Counted from the first letter of the stretch, positions 36,835 to 45,874 are shown. The stretch: 64,000 bases of DNA from Sediminitomix flava (GCF_003149185.1 NZ_QGDO01000002.1:186001-250000), one strand, 5' to 3'. Program-made: numbers and translations. The notes: generated by a model not told the origin, from the sequence alone.

Positions 36835-36851
36835 GCTTGCAAAAAGCAAGT
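36835..36851. promoter_or_regulatory. Palindromic operator candidate 2 (HxlR)
   Basis: GCTTGCAAAAAGCAAGT equals the reverse complement of box 1's 17-base core at 16 of 17 positions. The centres of the two boxes are 37 bases apart, about three and a half helical turns. It lies 28 bases before the NTF2-like start. Confidence 0.6.
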
Positions 36852-36879
36852 TAAATAAAAACAATAAAAAACTGAAACA

Positions 36880-37359
36880 ATGGATACACCAAAAATTGAC
36901 TTTGATAAACTCAGAAAAGACAGCTGGTCAACGACAGAAACTCAAAATGTTCAGCTTGTCATCGATTTTATGCAGAAACTCATGAACAACCATGAGTTTG
37001 ATCATGTACTTAAAGAATTTGGAAATTCATACTATACTCAACACAACAGAAGTATTCCTGATGGTATGGAAGCGCTGATTGATTATGTAAAAGGCTTTGT
37101 GAAAAGATTTCCTGATTATTCTTATGATGTGAAACACGTTCATGCCGATGGAGACTATGTCATTTTTCACTCACAAATCACGACTAGCAAAAAAGATAGA
37201 GGAAATGATAAAAAAGGGATTAATGTAAGTGATACTTGGAAGATACAGAACAACCTCATTGTTGAACACTGGGACACTCTTCAACCAATGAATGGTTTCA
37301 TGCGATTTTTCTTTTGGTTGACTGGTGGAAAAGTAGCAAATGCGAATGGGGTTTACTAA
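36880..37359 (+). CDS. SnoaL/NTF2-like polyketide-cyclase-family protein
   Basis: 159 residues with the SnoaL-like NTF2 fold: LVIDFMQKLMNNHEFD, YYTQHNRSIPDGMEALIDYV, RFPDYSYDVKHVHADGDYVIFH and ISDTWKIQNNLIVEHWDTLQP-type strands (VSDTWKIQNNLIVEHWDTL). Close relatives are annotated as nuclear transport factor 2 family. Such proteins bind or isomerise small hydrophobic compounds, but the substrate is unknown. Divergent from and probably controlled by the HxlR regulator. A strong terminator follows. Confidence 0.85.
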   Translation: MDTPKIDFDKLRKDSWSTTETQNVQLVIDFMQKLMNNHEFDHVLKEFGNSYYTQHNRSIPDGMEALIDYVKGFVKRFPDYSYDVKHVHADGDYVIFHSQITTSKKDRGNDKKGINVSDTWKIQNNLIVEHWDTLQPMNGFMRFFFWLTGGKVANANGVY

Positions 37360-37373
37360 ACAAAACAGAATAA

Positions 37374-37420
37374 AAAACTCCCTCACAATTCACTTTTAAA
37401 AGTAATGTGAGGGAGTTTTA
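37374..37420 (+). terminator. Bidirectional terminator
   Basis: A perfect 14-base arm pair AAAACTCCCTCACA / TGTGAGGGAGTTTT. It sits between the convergent NTF2-like gene and glycyl-tRNA synthetase gene. Confidence 0.85.
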
Positions 37421-37441
37421 TAGCTACAAAATTAGAAACAA

Positions 37442-39007
37442 TTAAGCCTCCAACTCTTTCAACAAGTGTCTTAGCGAAGCTTTCTTATCTAAGAAGCTAT
37501 GTAGTTCTGCGATTGGCATACGGAATTGATCCATTGTATCACGCTCACGAACTGTTACTGTGTTATCCTCCAATGTTTGGTGATCAACAGTTATACAGTA
37601 AGGTGTACCGATCAAATCTTGACGTGTATAACGCTTACCAATAGCATCTTTTTCTTCGTAAGAAACATTGAAGTCATACTTCAACTCTTTCATTACTTCA
37701 CGAGCTTTGTCTGGTAAACCATCTTTCTTCGTCAATGGGAAGATCGCTGCTTTTGTAGGTGCTAAAGCAGGATGGATTTTCAAGTATGTACGTTGTTTTT
37801 CTTTGTCTCCGTCTTTTACAGTTTCTTCTGTGTAAGCCGCAGTAAGAACTGACAAGAACATACGATCCAAACCAACTGAAGTTTCTACTACATAAGGAAC
37901 CAAGTTTTTGTTCTCCTCTGTATCGAAGTACTGTAACTTCTTACCAGAAAGGTCTTGGTGAGCCCCTAAATCGTAATCTGTACGTGAGTGAATACCTTCA
38001 AGCTCTTTGATACCAAATGGGAATTTGAACTCGATATCAACTGCCGCATTTGCATAGTGAGCACACTTCAAATGATCGTGGTATCTATAATCCTCATTAT
38101 CATTTGCAATGGCATGGTGCCACTTCATACGTGCATCTTTCCAGTAGTTGTACCATTTCATTTCAGTACCTGGCTTCACGAAGAATTGCATCTCCATTTG
38201 TTCGAATTCCTTCATACGGAAAATGAACTGACGAGCAACAATCTCGTTACGGAATGCCTTACCAATTTGAGCAATACCGAAAGGCACTTTCATACGTGAA
38301 GTCTTCAATACGTTCAAGAAGTTCACGAAGATACCCTGTGCTGTTTCTGGACGAAGGTAAATTCTATTAGAATCGTCTGCCAATGATCCCATTTCTGTAG
38401 AGAACATCAAGTTGAACTGACGAACATCAGTCCAGTTTGCCGTTCCACTGATCGGGCAAACGATATTGTTGTCAAGAATGATTTGCTTAATATCAGCTAA
38501 ATCTTCTGCTTCCAAAGCTTTTTTGAAACGAGTCTCAATTTCCTCGATCTTCGCTTTATTACGAAGCACATTAGGGTTTGTAGCCAAAAATTGCTCTGTG
38601 TCGAAGTCATCTCCGAAACGCTTCTTCCCTTTTGCTACTTCCTTCTCAATTTTAGCCTCGTATTTTGCCATGTGGTCTTCAATCAATACATCGGCTCTGT
38701 ATCTTTTCTTAGAGTCTTTGTTATCGATCAATGGATCGTTGAAGGCGTCAACGTGTCCAGAAGCTTTCCATGTTTTTGAGTCCATGAAAATTGAAGAGTC
38801 AAGCCCTACAATATTTTCATGCATTTGAACCATAGCAGCCCACCAATACTTCTTGATGTTGTTTTTTAGTTCAGCACCGTTTGAACCATAGTCATACACT
38901 GCTTGAAGACCTCCATAAATGTCTGATGAAGGGAAAACAAAGCCATACTCTTTAGCATGAGCTACTACTTTTTGGAAGAGATTTTCCTGATTGTTTTGAT
39001 TTGCCAT
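37442..39007 (-). CDS. glyS: Glycyl-tRNA synthetase (alpha2 type)
   Basis: 521 residues from ATG 39007 (MANQNNQENLFQK); an upstream in-frame ATG at 39040 adds 11 residues that do not fit the family. Class II core features are FVFPSSDIYGGLQAVYDYG, the tetrapeptide-like MGSLADDSNRIYLRPETAQGIFVNF (motif 2 region), FRNEIVARQFIFRMKEFEQ and the C-terminal anticodon-binding domain (LPDKAREVMKEL; RYTRQDLIGTPYC). It is the single-chain homodimeric enzyme, not the alpha2-beta2 type. It charges tRNA-Gly in the cytoplasm. Confidence 0.97.
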   Translation of the reverse strand: MANQNNQENLFQKVVAHAKEYGFVFPSSDIYGGLQAVYDYGSNGAELKNNIKKYWWAAMVQMHENIVGLDSSIFMDSKTWKASGHVDAFNDPLIDNKDSKKRYRADVLIEDHMAKYEAKIEKEVAKGKKRFGDDFDTEQFLATNPNVLRNKAKIEEIETRFKKALEAEDLADIKQIILDNNIVCPISGTANWTDVRQFNLMFSTEMGSLADDSNRIYLRPETAQGIFVNFLNVLKTSRMKVPFGIAQIGKAFRNEIVARQFIFRMKEFEQMEMQFFVKPGTEMKWYNYWKDARMKWHHAIANDNEDYRYHDHLKCAHYANAAVDIEFKFPFGIKELEGIHSRTDYDLGAHQDLSGKKLQYFDTEENKNLVPYVVETSVGLDRMFLSVLTAAYTEETVKDGDKEKQRTYLKIHPALAPTKAAIFPLTKKDGLPDKAREVMKELKYDFNVSYEEKDAIGKRYTRQDLIGTPYCITVDHQTLEDNTVTVRERDTMDQFRMPIAELHSFLDKKASLRHLLKELEA

Positions 39008-39169
39008 TGTTTTTTGTTTTGCGCACTGAGTATTTAACACTCATCAGGGCTTTTCGGAAATGAACAAGAATTTATCATTTGACGAAGAGGACAAGTGGGC
39101 AACTCAATGCCGTTTATTATTTACCAATAAATCTTTGGAAATTGCAAAGTAAGGGGATATTGAAACAAT

Positions 39170-39212
39170 AAAAAGCAAGATCTTTTAAAAAATTGCTAAG
39201 ATCTTGCTTTTT
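39170..39212 (-). terminator. Terminator of mreB
   Basis: A perfect 15-base arm pair AAAAAGCAAGATCTT / AAGATCTTGCTTTTT with a 13-base loop, usable on both strands. Confidence 0.8.
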
Positions 39213-39246
39213 GTATGTTAAATGGTCTGATGACTTACGAAATTGA

Positions 39247-40278
39247 TCAAATCATCAATACCGATTTATAACTATCTAAATTCTTCAATGCTTGTCCTGT
39301 ACCACGAACAACCGCTCTTAATGGGTCTTCTGCAACGTGAACTGGTAGTTTAGTCTTCATCGAAAGACGTCTGTCTAAACCTCTCAACAAGGCTCCTCCA
39401 CCTGTTAAGTGAATACCATTGTCATAAATATCCGCTGAAAGCTCTGGTGGAGCAGTTTCCAATGCTCTTAGTACCGCTTCCTCAATCTTAGAGATCGACT
39501 TATCAATTGCAAAAGCAATTTCAGTATAAGAAATCTTGATTACCTTAGGAATACCAGTCATCAAATCACGACCACGTACTTCCATATCTTCTGGCTCAAG
39601 TTCAGTATCAAGCTCAGAGATTGCCGCACCGACAGAAATTTTGATACGTTCAGCCGTTCTTTCACCAATTAAAAGGTTATGCTGACGTCTCATATAATCT
39701 AAGATATCACGAGTAAATACATCACCTGCCGTTCTTACCGACTGATCACATACAATACCAGAAAGTGCAATTACTGCAATCTCAGTTGTACCACCCCCGA
39801 TATCGACAATCATTGAACCCATTGGTTGTTCAATATCAATACCGATACCAATAGCTGCAGCTAGTGGCTCAGGAATCATATAAACTTCTTTTGCCCCTGC
39901 GTGTTCGGCAGAGTCACGAACCGCTCTTTTTTCTACCTCAGTAATCCCTGAAGGAATACAAATCACCATACGGTGAGAAGGTGTCATAAAACGATTACCT
40001 CCATCTATCATTTTGATCAATCCTCTGATCATATGTTCAGCAGCATGGAAATCGGCAATTACACCATCACGAAGCGGACGAATTGTCTTGATATTTTCGT
40101 GCGTTTTCTCATGCATTTGCATTGCCTTAGCACCTACTGCAATCGTTTTTCCAGTGGCACGATCCAAAGCAATGATTGAAGGCTCATCTACAACAATTTT
40201 CCCTTTTTGAAGGATAAGAGTATTGGCAGTTCCAAGATCGATTGCCAAATCGCTTGATAAAAAGTCAAACAGACCCAT
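39247..40278 (-). CDS. mreB: Rod shape-determining protein MreB
   Basis: 343 residues, full family length. Actin-fold motifs are visible: IDLGTANTLI (phosphate 1), RPLRDGVIADFHAAEHMIRG, EPLAAAIG, IVDIGGGTTEIAVI (phosphate 2) and LTGGGALLRGLD (adenosine). MreB forms membrane filaments that guide lateral cell-wall synthesis. mreC, mreD, pbp2 and rodA, often next to it in Bacteroidota, are absent on both sides: the gene is flanked by a terminator downstream and about 480 bases upstream. Confidence 0.97.
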   Translation of the reverse strand: MGLFDFLSSDLAIDLGTANTLILQKGKIVVDEPSIIALDRATGKTIAVGAKAMQMHEKTHENIKTIRPLRDGVIADFHAAEHMIRGLIKMIDGGNRFMTPSHRMVICIPSGITEVEKRAVRDSAEHAGAKEVYMIPEPLAAAIGIGIDIEQPMGSMIVDIGGGTTEIAVIALSGIVCDQSVRTAGDVFTRDILDYMRRQHNLLIGERTAERIKISVGAAISELDTELEPEDMEVRGRDLMTGIPKVIKISYTEIAFAIDKSISKIEEAVLRALETAPPELSADIYDNGIHLTGGGALLRGLDRRLSMKTKLPVHVAEDPLRAVVRGTGQALKNLDSYKSVLMI

Positions 40279-40703
40279 TACAACAGTTCAGTTTATATGT
40301 TAAATGTCTTATATTCTATCTATATAGGAAGGTTACCAGAGTGAGCCCTTAAAGTTAGTTTTCACAGAACCTTTACCACACCTCTTCAAATTTCTCTATA
40401 ATTAGGGAGATATTAAAGCAACTATTCATAAAATTTTATTTTATAGTACTTTTCTGTTCTCCACAGTTTTCTTCAAGTCAGAAGAAAGGATTTTATATAC
40501 ATTAGTAGATCATTTGCAAAAGAAGTAACATCTCCCCTAACGCAAAAATATCACTAAGCCTCTTGCTAATTGAATTTTATTTAATCAATAAAATTAAATA
40601 CTTGAGCTTGACGGATAAGATTTAGTGAAATTAAGCTTGATGGGAAGTTTACTGTGGCAAGTATAGAAAATAATACCAACTTTATTTCAAAAAATAACCG
40701 AAC
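40279..40703. other. Intergenic region upstream of mreB, no gene seen
   Basis: About 425 AT-rich bases. It presumably holds the mreB promoter. No ORF, RNA or long repeat recognised. Confidence 0.5.
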
Positions 40704-40736
40704 AAAAAATACCCTACAACAATTGAGCTGTAGGGT
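40704..40736 (-). terminator. Terminator of the Gre-like gene
   Basis: ACCCTACA pairs with TGTAGGGT, followed on the minus strand by T6. Confidence 0.7.
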
Positions 40737-40761
40737 TCTGAATCAGAATTCATTTTCTATA

Positions 40762-41214
40762 TCAATAAATACCTAAAATAGCTTCTTGTGTATTTCCTAA
40801 TTGTAAGTTTTCTCCTACACCTTTAGAAAGCAATGTCTCATAAACTGGAGCATCAGGAGCTACACCTACCACTTTCTTTTGTTCGTAATTCAAACTCGGC
40901 AAACTTGTTCCTACTATAAAAATAAAACCATTCGTGTCTACTATTGTACCTTTCCCGATCTTTTCACCCGTATTTTCATACAACACAAGTTCATTCATGG
41001 CATCTAAACAAGAGGCTAAATAATCGAGACTCATGGTTTCTCTCGAAAGGTCTGCTATTTCATTTTCGGTGTTACTTTCAAAATGATTTAAGTTATTATC
41101 ATCATCTTCTACCATATCTTGAATAGACTTTTTATTCAATTCTCTACGTTCTATCAAGTTTTTATCTAGCGTATTGATGATGTATTCAAATACTTCTTTT
41201 CTATTTAATCCCAT
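40762..41214 (-). CDS. Hypothetical protein with Gre-factor-like layout
   Basis: 150 residues, no signal. A helical N-terminal half (FEYIINTLDKNLIERRELNKK; acidic DDDNNLNHFESNTENE; then LSRETMSLDYLASCLD) precedes a beta-rich C-terminal half with GKGTIVDTNGFIFIVGTSLP and a terminal GVGENLQL repeat. This resembles a group of Bacteroidota proteins often misnamed 3-oxoacyl-ACP synthase, whose shape recalls GreA/GreB C-terminal domains. That link is tentative; the function is unknown. Monocistronic. Confidence 0.45.
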   Translation of the reverse strand: MGLNRKEVFEYIINTLDKNLIERRELNKKSIQDMVEDDDNNLNHFESNTENEIADLSRETMSLDYLASCLDAMNELVLYENTGEKIGKGTIVDTNGFIFIVGTSLPSLNYEQKKVVGVAPDAPVYETLLSKGVGENLQLGNTQEAILGIY

Positions 41215-41389
41215 AGAAGTTTCTTTTAATCTGACTTTTACCTATTTCCTTAACCGTAATTCAGATTAAAAGAATTCACATCCATTTAAATACTTCAAGA
41301 ATTAGTCTTCTCAGAAAAGTGAATCTCAAGTTTCAAATACATCATCTATCATAATAGCATTAGCCTTATATTTCGAAGAATCATTGTAT

Positions 41390-41422
41390 AAAAAAACAGA
41401 TAGTAAGAAAATTACTATCTGC
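41390..41422 (-). terminator. Terminator overlapping the stop codon of the S4 gene
   Basis: CAGATAGTAA pairs with TTACTATCTG, followed on the minus strand by T7. The stop codon lies at the tip of the hairpin, so the last codons form part of the stem. Confidence 0.7.
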
Positions 41423-41723
41423 CCAGATAAAACTGTTTTTCATCTATAAAATCTTGAAGCTTTTTCAACTCTTCTTCACTTGTCATTTCCTCATAACATT
41501 CCACAGCTATAGATGCTGCAACACGCTTTTCAACAAGCTCTTTAAGCAAGTACTCTCTCCATATAGGCTTCTTAAAGATTTCTACATGATCACCCTCACT
41601 TACTTTTGCTGAAGGTTTTACAAAAGCACCATTCAGCTTCACTTGTCCATTTTTACAAGCTTCCGTAGCTATTGTTCTTGATTTAAAAAGGCGTAAAGCC
41701 CACAAACATTTATCGATTCTCAT
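41415..41723 (-). CDS. S4-domain RNA-binding protein (Hsp15-like)
   Basis: 102 residues. The S4 fold covers residues 1-60 (MRIDKCLWALRLFKSRTIA; ACKNGQVKLNGAFVKPSAKV), with a basic helix and charged C-terminus. The pattern is that of Hsp15/HslR, which binds stalled 50S subunits carrying peptidyl-tRNA, and of the related RqcP. It lies eight bases after the unknown gene upstream and probably shares its transcript. Confidence 0.85.
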   Translation of the reverse strand: MRIDKCLWALRLFKSRTIATEACKNGQVKLNGAFVKPSAKVSEGDHVEIFKKPIWREYLLKELVEKRVAASIAVECYEEMTSEEELKKLQDFIDEKQFYLGR

Positions 41724-41731
41724 TCGAATTT

Positions 41732-42274
41732 TTAATCTTCTAATCTATTTTTCAATTTACAGATTTCATAACCCGGTAAAAAACAACCTGATTCGAGCCA
41801 CAAACCTTCCAGTGTTTCACGATCTTTCATTTTAAAGATGACAAAACCATCAGCCGATTCTGCTATCGGAGAACTACTAAAGTTCATCGCTATATACTCA
41901 TCAGTCATAAAACCAGAACCATACTGTCCTTGTTCAGAGAATCCTATTTTCCAAGTAGCATCCACCAGATTATGATCATACACTCTAATCGAGATATGCC
42001 CAAAATAACTATTTTCAGCTTCTACAGGGTTATGCCCTTCTACCGCATAATTTCCTTTTACTAATTCTGGCGCTATTTTGATATGAGACTTGAAAATATC
42101 TTTGTTGTAATGATCGTATGCTGAAAGATAGCTTTGCTTTATCAATTCAAAACGTTCGGCTACATTCTCAGCATTCAACCCTTCCTCCCAAACTACTACA
42201 TCTTCCTCTTCACTCTGAAAAATATTCTTTGTCTTATCTATTAAGTTTTTCCACCACATATTGCTTGTTTCCAT
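41732..42274 (-). CDS. Hypothetical cytoplasmic protein
   Basis: 180 residues from ATG 42274; a second ATG at 42259 (MWWKNLIDK) is also possible. No signal or TM segment. The protein is acidic near the N-terminus (QSEEEDVVVWEEG), followed by an alpha/beta-like region (AYDHYNKDIFKSHIKIAPEL; ISIRVYDHNLVDATWKIGFS). No domain recognised. Probably co-transcribed with the S4 gene eight bases downstream. Confidence 0.65.
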   Translation of the reverse strand: METSNMWWKNLIDKTKNIFQSEEEDVVVWEEGLNAENVAERFELIKQSYLSAYDHYNKDIFKSHIKIAPELVKGNYAVEGHNPVEAENSYFGHISIRVYDHNLVDATWKIGFSEQGQYGSGFMTDEYIAMNFSSSPIAESADGFVIFKMKDRETLEGLWLESGCFLPGYEICKLKNRLED

Positions 42275-42291
42275 TTAGTTCTAAATAGTAA

Positions 42292-42319
42292 AGGCTGTTT
42301 TCCCTCAGAAAAACAGCCT
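42292..42319 (-). terminator. Hairpin after the ferredoxin gene
   Basis: AGGCTGTTTT pairs with AAAACAGCCT. The minus-strand tail lacks a clear T-run, so the call is weak. Confidence 0.45.
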
Positions 42320-42349
42320 CCTTAACAATCTTTTGAAAGATAGTTACTA

Positions 42350-42697
42350 TTAAGCCCCGTGTAACCAGTCTTTTTTAGCTACAAGCTCATCTTCTGACTC
42401 TCTGTAATCAGGGTCATCTACACAACAGTCTACTGGACAAACTGCTGCACATTGCGGCTCCTCATGGAAACCTACACACTCTGTACATTTATCAGAAACG
42501 ATATAGTAAAATTCTTCGCTGTATGGTTCTTGTTCTGCCTCACCATCAATTGATGAGCCATCTTCTAATTCTACTGAATTAAGAGACGTACCGCCAGCCC
42601 AAGTCCATTCAACTCCTCCTTCGTAAATTGCAGTATTTGGACATTCTGGTTCGCATGCACCACAGTTGATGCATTCGTCCGTAATCATAATTGCCAT
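42350..42697 (-). CDS. 2[4Fe-4S] ferredoxin (YfhL-like)
   Basis: 115 residues. Cluster motif one is CINCGACEPECP (CxxCxxCxxxCP). The second is CTECVGFHEEPQCAAVCPVDCC, with the extended spacing seen in YfhL/Alvin-type ferredoxins. An insert of about 45 residues separates the two motifs. It is a soluble electron carrier; partners are not identifiable from the context. Followed only by a weak hairpin. Confidence 0.9.
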   Translation of the reverse strand: MAIMITDECINCGACEPECPNTAIYEGGVEWTWAGGTSLNSVELEDGSSIDGEAEQEPYSEEFYYIVSDKCTECVGFHEEPQCAAVCPVDCCVDDPDYRESEDELVAKKDWLHGA

Positions 42698-43039
42698 ATG
42701 TGCTAACGTTTAATTGTTGGTCGTATCCTAAATGAAAACATAAAAAGAAATTCCTTTCACTTAAGAAGTGTCATTTCCTTTACGCTACAAATATCTAACT
42801 GAATTTATTTAAAACAAAAACAAATAAGGACAAAAAACCAATCATTTCACATCAACTTATTTATTTACACTATTTAGTCTACCAATTTAACATACTTTTC
42901 ATTTTTCACCTACAAAAAATATCAATCTAACACTTTTAGTTAGTTAAGCTTTAAAACTTACATGCAGAAGAATCGACAATAATATAGACTATGCAATAGC
43001 TGATAGAAAATGAATAACTTCTTCTAAACCCTAGAACAA
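42698..43039. other. Divergent intergenic region, nothing recognised
   Basis: About 340 AT-rich bases between the ferredoxin gene and the next plus-strand gene. No ORF or RNA seen. Confidence 0.5.
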
Positions 43040-43627
43040 ATGAAACTAATAGCTCTTTCTACCCTATTTACTATTCTATCATTTTATGCCAATGCTCAGT
43101 CTAAAGGCAGTATTCTCCAATGGCGGTTAGAAACACTACACCAATTTGATTTCAAGAAAAACAGCAGAATTCCGATGTTCATTACAGGTGTAAAGTTTCG
43201 CACAACTTTTCATAAAAATTGGGGCGTAAGGACAAGTGTAGAACTTTATGATACTGAAAAGTATAAGGATAAGAAGCGAATACAGACATTGAGTTCTACG
43301 GCTATATCTTTAGGATTAGAAAGAGTCTTATGGAGAAAAAAGCAGTTTATTATGTATTCAGCTTTGCAAGGAAGCTACCTAAATCAAGATCAAATCAACT
43401 ACAGAGATGACCAAGGTTTTACCTTGAAAGAGAAGGTAAACCAAGAATTTATACGAACTTCTCTTCTCACTGGCTTTGATTATTATTTGAGTCAGACTTT
43501 ATATATTGGCTTAGAATATGGTGGCGAGGTCTATGCTAAAATAAAATCCCCATCCGATCCGGAAGGGGAAAACTTAGCTTTTGAAGCTCAGTCATTGAAC
43601 TTGAGGCTTGGAATTTACTTTCAGTAA
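43040..43627 (+). CDS. Small outer-membrane beta-barrel-like protein
   Basis: 195 residues with a signal peptide ending SFYANAQ, then alternating amphipathic strands (GVKFRTTFHKNWGVRTSVELYD; ISLGLERVLWRKKQFIMYSALQG; LYIGLEYGGEVYAKI) and a C-terminal aromatic tail (RLGIYFQ), as in small OmpW/porin-like barrels of Bacteroidota. Function unknown. Its stop is one base from the stop of the convergent ArsC-like gene. Confidence 0.6.
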   Translation: MKLIALSTLFTILSFYANAQSKGSILQWRLETLHQFDFKKNSRIPMFITGVKFRTTFHKNWGVRTSVELYDTEKYKDKKRIQTLSSTAISLGLERVLWRKKQFIMYSALQGSYLNQDQINYRDDQGFTLKEKVNQEFIRTSLLTGFDYYLSQTLYIGLEYGGEVYAKIKSPSDPEGENLAFEAQSLNLRLGIYFQ

Positions 43628-43628
43628 A

Positions 43629-43991
43629 CTATATTTTAAGTAAATCTTGAGGACTGTTCAATAGTTTTACTTTGTTCTTCCAAACCGCGATCGGAGCTTT
43701 TATCAAGAAAGGATGGTGCATTAAAACATCTAACCATCCTTCACTATCAAAATCTTTTCCTCGTATATTTTTCTGATAATAAGGGTTGGCTTTGTTCATC
43801 AACTCTTTGGGGGTAAGATTCAATTTTTTCAGAATGTCTTTCCAAATCGTTTTCGTAAAAGCATCTGTCCCTATATCATGGACATGTACATTTCTTCCCA
43901 AAGACTTTGCTAGAGCTATGGTTTGCTTGTCTTTGTACTCATCTTTTCTTACGTAGAGCTCGATAGTAGAAGGGTCACCAATTTTGTGCAT
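43629..43991 (-). CDS. Cysteine-free ArsC/Spx-like protein
   Basis: 120 residues matching the ArsC/YffB thioredoxin-like fold: IELYVRKDEYKDKQTIALAKS, FTKTIWKDILKKLNLTPKELM, WLDVLMHHPFLIKAPIAVW. The family's catalytic N-terminal Cys (in the normal PxCxxSR loop) is replaced, and the whole protein contains no Cys, so arsenate reduction by the usual mechanism is excluded. A similar cysteine-less paralogue is known to me from other Bacteroidota. Function unknown; a regulatory role like Spx is possible but unproven. Confidence 0.8.
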   Translation of the reverse strand: MHKIGDPSTIELYVRKDEYKDKQTIALAKSLGRNVHVHDIGTDAFTKTIWKDILKKLNLTPKELMNKANPYYQKNIRGKDFDSEGWLDVLMHHPFLIKAPIAVWKNKVKLLNSPQDLLKI

Positions 43992-44308
43992 ATGCGTGTA
44001 TTTTTTAGAGTGAGATTGAGAATAATAGCATACAAATCATCCGAAATTTTCGGCACCTGAAGTACATTCACACTTTATGCTGAACATTAGTACAGTTAAT
44101 AAATGTCACATTTACATTAATATCAACAAAAAAAATCTAAAAAAATACTCATTTTGTAAACTTATATGTGGCTTACTTCCTTATTAATCCATAGTGGAAA
44201 GGTTCGTTTGTGTAAAATTTTCTCTTACTTTTGCAACAAACATTTGTTCAGAATCAAAGTTATGTCAGTTAGCTGACGAATATAACTACCTTTTAAATAC
44301 GCATCTCA
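43992..44308. other. Intergenic region upstream of ribBA
   Basis: About 317 bases. Contains the candidate promoter listed next. No FMN riboswitch consensus was found. Confidence 0.5.
44207..44233 (+). promoter_or_regulatory. Candidate promoter for ribBA
   Basis: TTTG, 15 bases, then TACTTTTG, ending 75 bases before the ATG. The spacer is shorter than usual. Confidence 0.35.
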
Positions 44309-45535
44309 ATGTCTGAAGAAACATTCAAACTCGACAAAATAGAGGACGCAATTGAAGCCATTAGAAATGGCGAAATTATCATTGTAGTAGATGATGAGGA
44401 CCGTGAAAATGAGGGAGACTTCATTTGTGCTGCAGAAAAAGTGACACCAGAAATCATCAACTTCATGTCAAAGGAAGGTCGTGGATTGATCTGTGCAGCC
44501 ATTGTCGAAGACCGTTGTGAAGAACTTGGTCTTGAGCTTATGGTCGGAAAAAACACGGCTACTTATGAGACACCATTTACCGTATCTGTAGACCTTATTG
44601 GACACGGATGTACAACGGGTATTTCTGCTAGTGACCGTTCTAAAACGATCCAAGCATTGGTAAATCCTGATACAAAGCCTTCAGAACTAGGAAAACCTGG
44701 ACATATTTTCCCGCTTAAAGCAAAAAGAGACGGTGTTTTACGTCGTTCGGGACATACTGAAGCAACTATTGACTTCGCTAGACTAGCAGGCTTGAAACCT
44801 GCAGGAGCACTTGTTGAGATCATGAATGATGATGGAACAATGGCTCGTCTTCCAGACTTGGTAAAAGTAGCGAAGAAGTTCAACTTAAAATTAGTTTCAA
44901 TCAAAGATTTAATTGAGTATCGTTTGAATACTGAGACTTTGATTGAGAAAGAAGTTGAAAACGTAGATATGCCTACAGAAGTGGGTAACTTTAAGCTTAC
45001 AGCTTTCAAACAAACAAATACAGGTGAAATTCACTTGGCCCTTACCAAAGGTGAGTGGAGCAAAGACGATGCTGTACCTGTAAGAGTACACTCTTCTTGT
45101 ATGACAGGAGATATCTTTGGTTCTTGTCGTTGTGACTGTGGTGAGCAATTACTAGAAGCTATGCGTATCATCGAGAAAGAAGGCAAAGGTATGATTCTTT
45201 ATATGAATCAGGAAGGACGCGGTATTGGCATTGTCAATAAGCTGAAAGCCTACAAAATTCAAGAGGAAGGATACGACACTGTTGAGGCCAACTTGAAATT
45301 AGGTTTCCGTATGGATGAAAGAGATTATGGTGTTGGTGCCCAAATCATAAGAGCTATGAATATCTCAAAAATGAGATTGATTTCAAACAACCCTAAGAAG
45401 CGTGTAGGTTTAATGGGCTATGGTATTGAAGTCGTAGATAACATTGCTATTGAAATTGAAGCGAATAAGCACAACGAAAATTATCTCAAGACAAAAAGAG
45501 ATAAGATGGGACATGCGATCTTGAAAAAAGATTAA
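44309..45535 (+). CDS. ribBA: Bifunctional DHBP synthase/GTP cyclohydrolase II (RibBA)
   Basis: 408 residues, the common fused length. The N-terminal RibB domain (about 1-205) has [11 protein letters not shown] (metal-binding acidic loop) and [17 protein letters not shown]. The C-terminal RibA domain (about 210-408) has the zinc site [20 protein letters not shown] and GTP-binding [12 protein letters not shown]. It makes dihydroxybutanone phosphate from ribulose-5-phosphate and opens GTP, the two entry reactions of riboflavin synthesis. It is alone here, with no ribE, ribD or ribH beside it. Confidence 0.97.
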   Translation: MSEETFKLDKIEDAIEAIRNGEIIIVVDDEDRENEGDFICAAEKVTPEIINFMSKEGRGLICAAIVEDRCEELGLELMVGKNTATYETPFTVSVDLIGHGCTTGISASDRSKTIQALVNPDTKPSELGKPGHIFPLKAKRDGVLRRSGHTEATIDFARLAGLKPAGALVEIMNDDGTMARLPDLVKVAKKFNLKLVSIKDLIEYRLNTETLIEKEVENVDMPTEVGNFKLTAFKQTNTGEIHLALTKGEWSKDDAVPVRVHSSCMTGDIFGSCRCDCGEQLLEAMRIIEKEGKGMILYMNQEGRGIGIVNKLKAYKIQEEGYDTVEANLKLGFRMDERDYGVGAQIIRAMNISKMRLISNNPKKRVGLMGYGIEVVDNIAIEIEANKHNENYLKTKRDKMGHAILKKD

Positions 45536-45568
45536 TTCTTTGAGATAAACATCAAAGTAAAACATAGT

Positions 45569-45605
45569 AAAGCCATTCTAAATCAGATTTAGAATGGCTT
45601 TTTAT
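45569..45605 (+). terminator. Terminator of ribBA
   Basis: AAAGCCATTCTAAAT pairs with ATTTAGAATGGCTTT, followed by T-rich DNA. Confidence 0.85.
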
Positions 45606-45815
45606 TTTCACTCTTATCAATTGAATACAAAAGTACATTGCCCCAAAAAACGCTTAGAAGAAGGCTTAAAATATTTCATCAACCAAACCTTCACCCCTCA
45701 AACTCTTTTGAACCTGTAGCTAAGCACTAGGACTAATGATTACGGATATTCTATGTGAAGAGTTAACGAAGTGAGCGAGTGCAACATCTTCGAATTAAAA
45801 AATGGGAATTAGAGA

Positions 45816-45854
45816 CTTCAGACTCGATTTTATGTACATTTTTCGAGTCTGAAG
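45816..45854. repeat. Inverted repeat 1
   Basis: CTTCAGACTCGA pairs with TCGAGTCTGAAG around a 15-base loop. No T-run follows, so it is not a standard terminator. Confidence 0.7.
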
Positions 45855-45874
45855 ACTCTATCCTTCATTTATGA

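Noticed and set aside
37988-38828. Plus-strand ORFs of 103 and 120 codons inside glycyl-tRNA synthetase
   Set aside because: They lie antisense to conserved synthetase motifs and contain no recognisable protein features.
43992-44308. FMN riboswitch upstream of ribBA
   Set aside because: None of the conserved RFN-element stretches (such as AGGGTGAAATTCCC-like or GGCGGTAAAG-like cores) is present.
44468-45148. Long minus-strand ORFs across ribBA
   Set aside because: Several overlapping frames antisense to a fully recognised gene, with no family resemblance; they are shadows.
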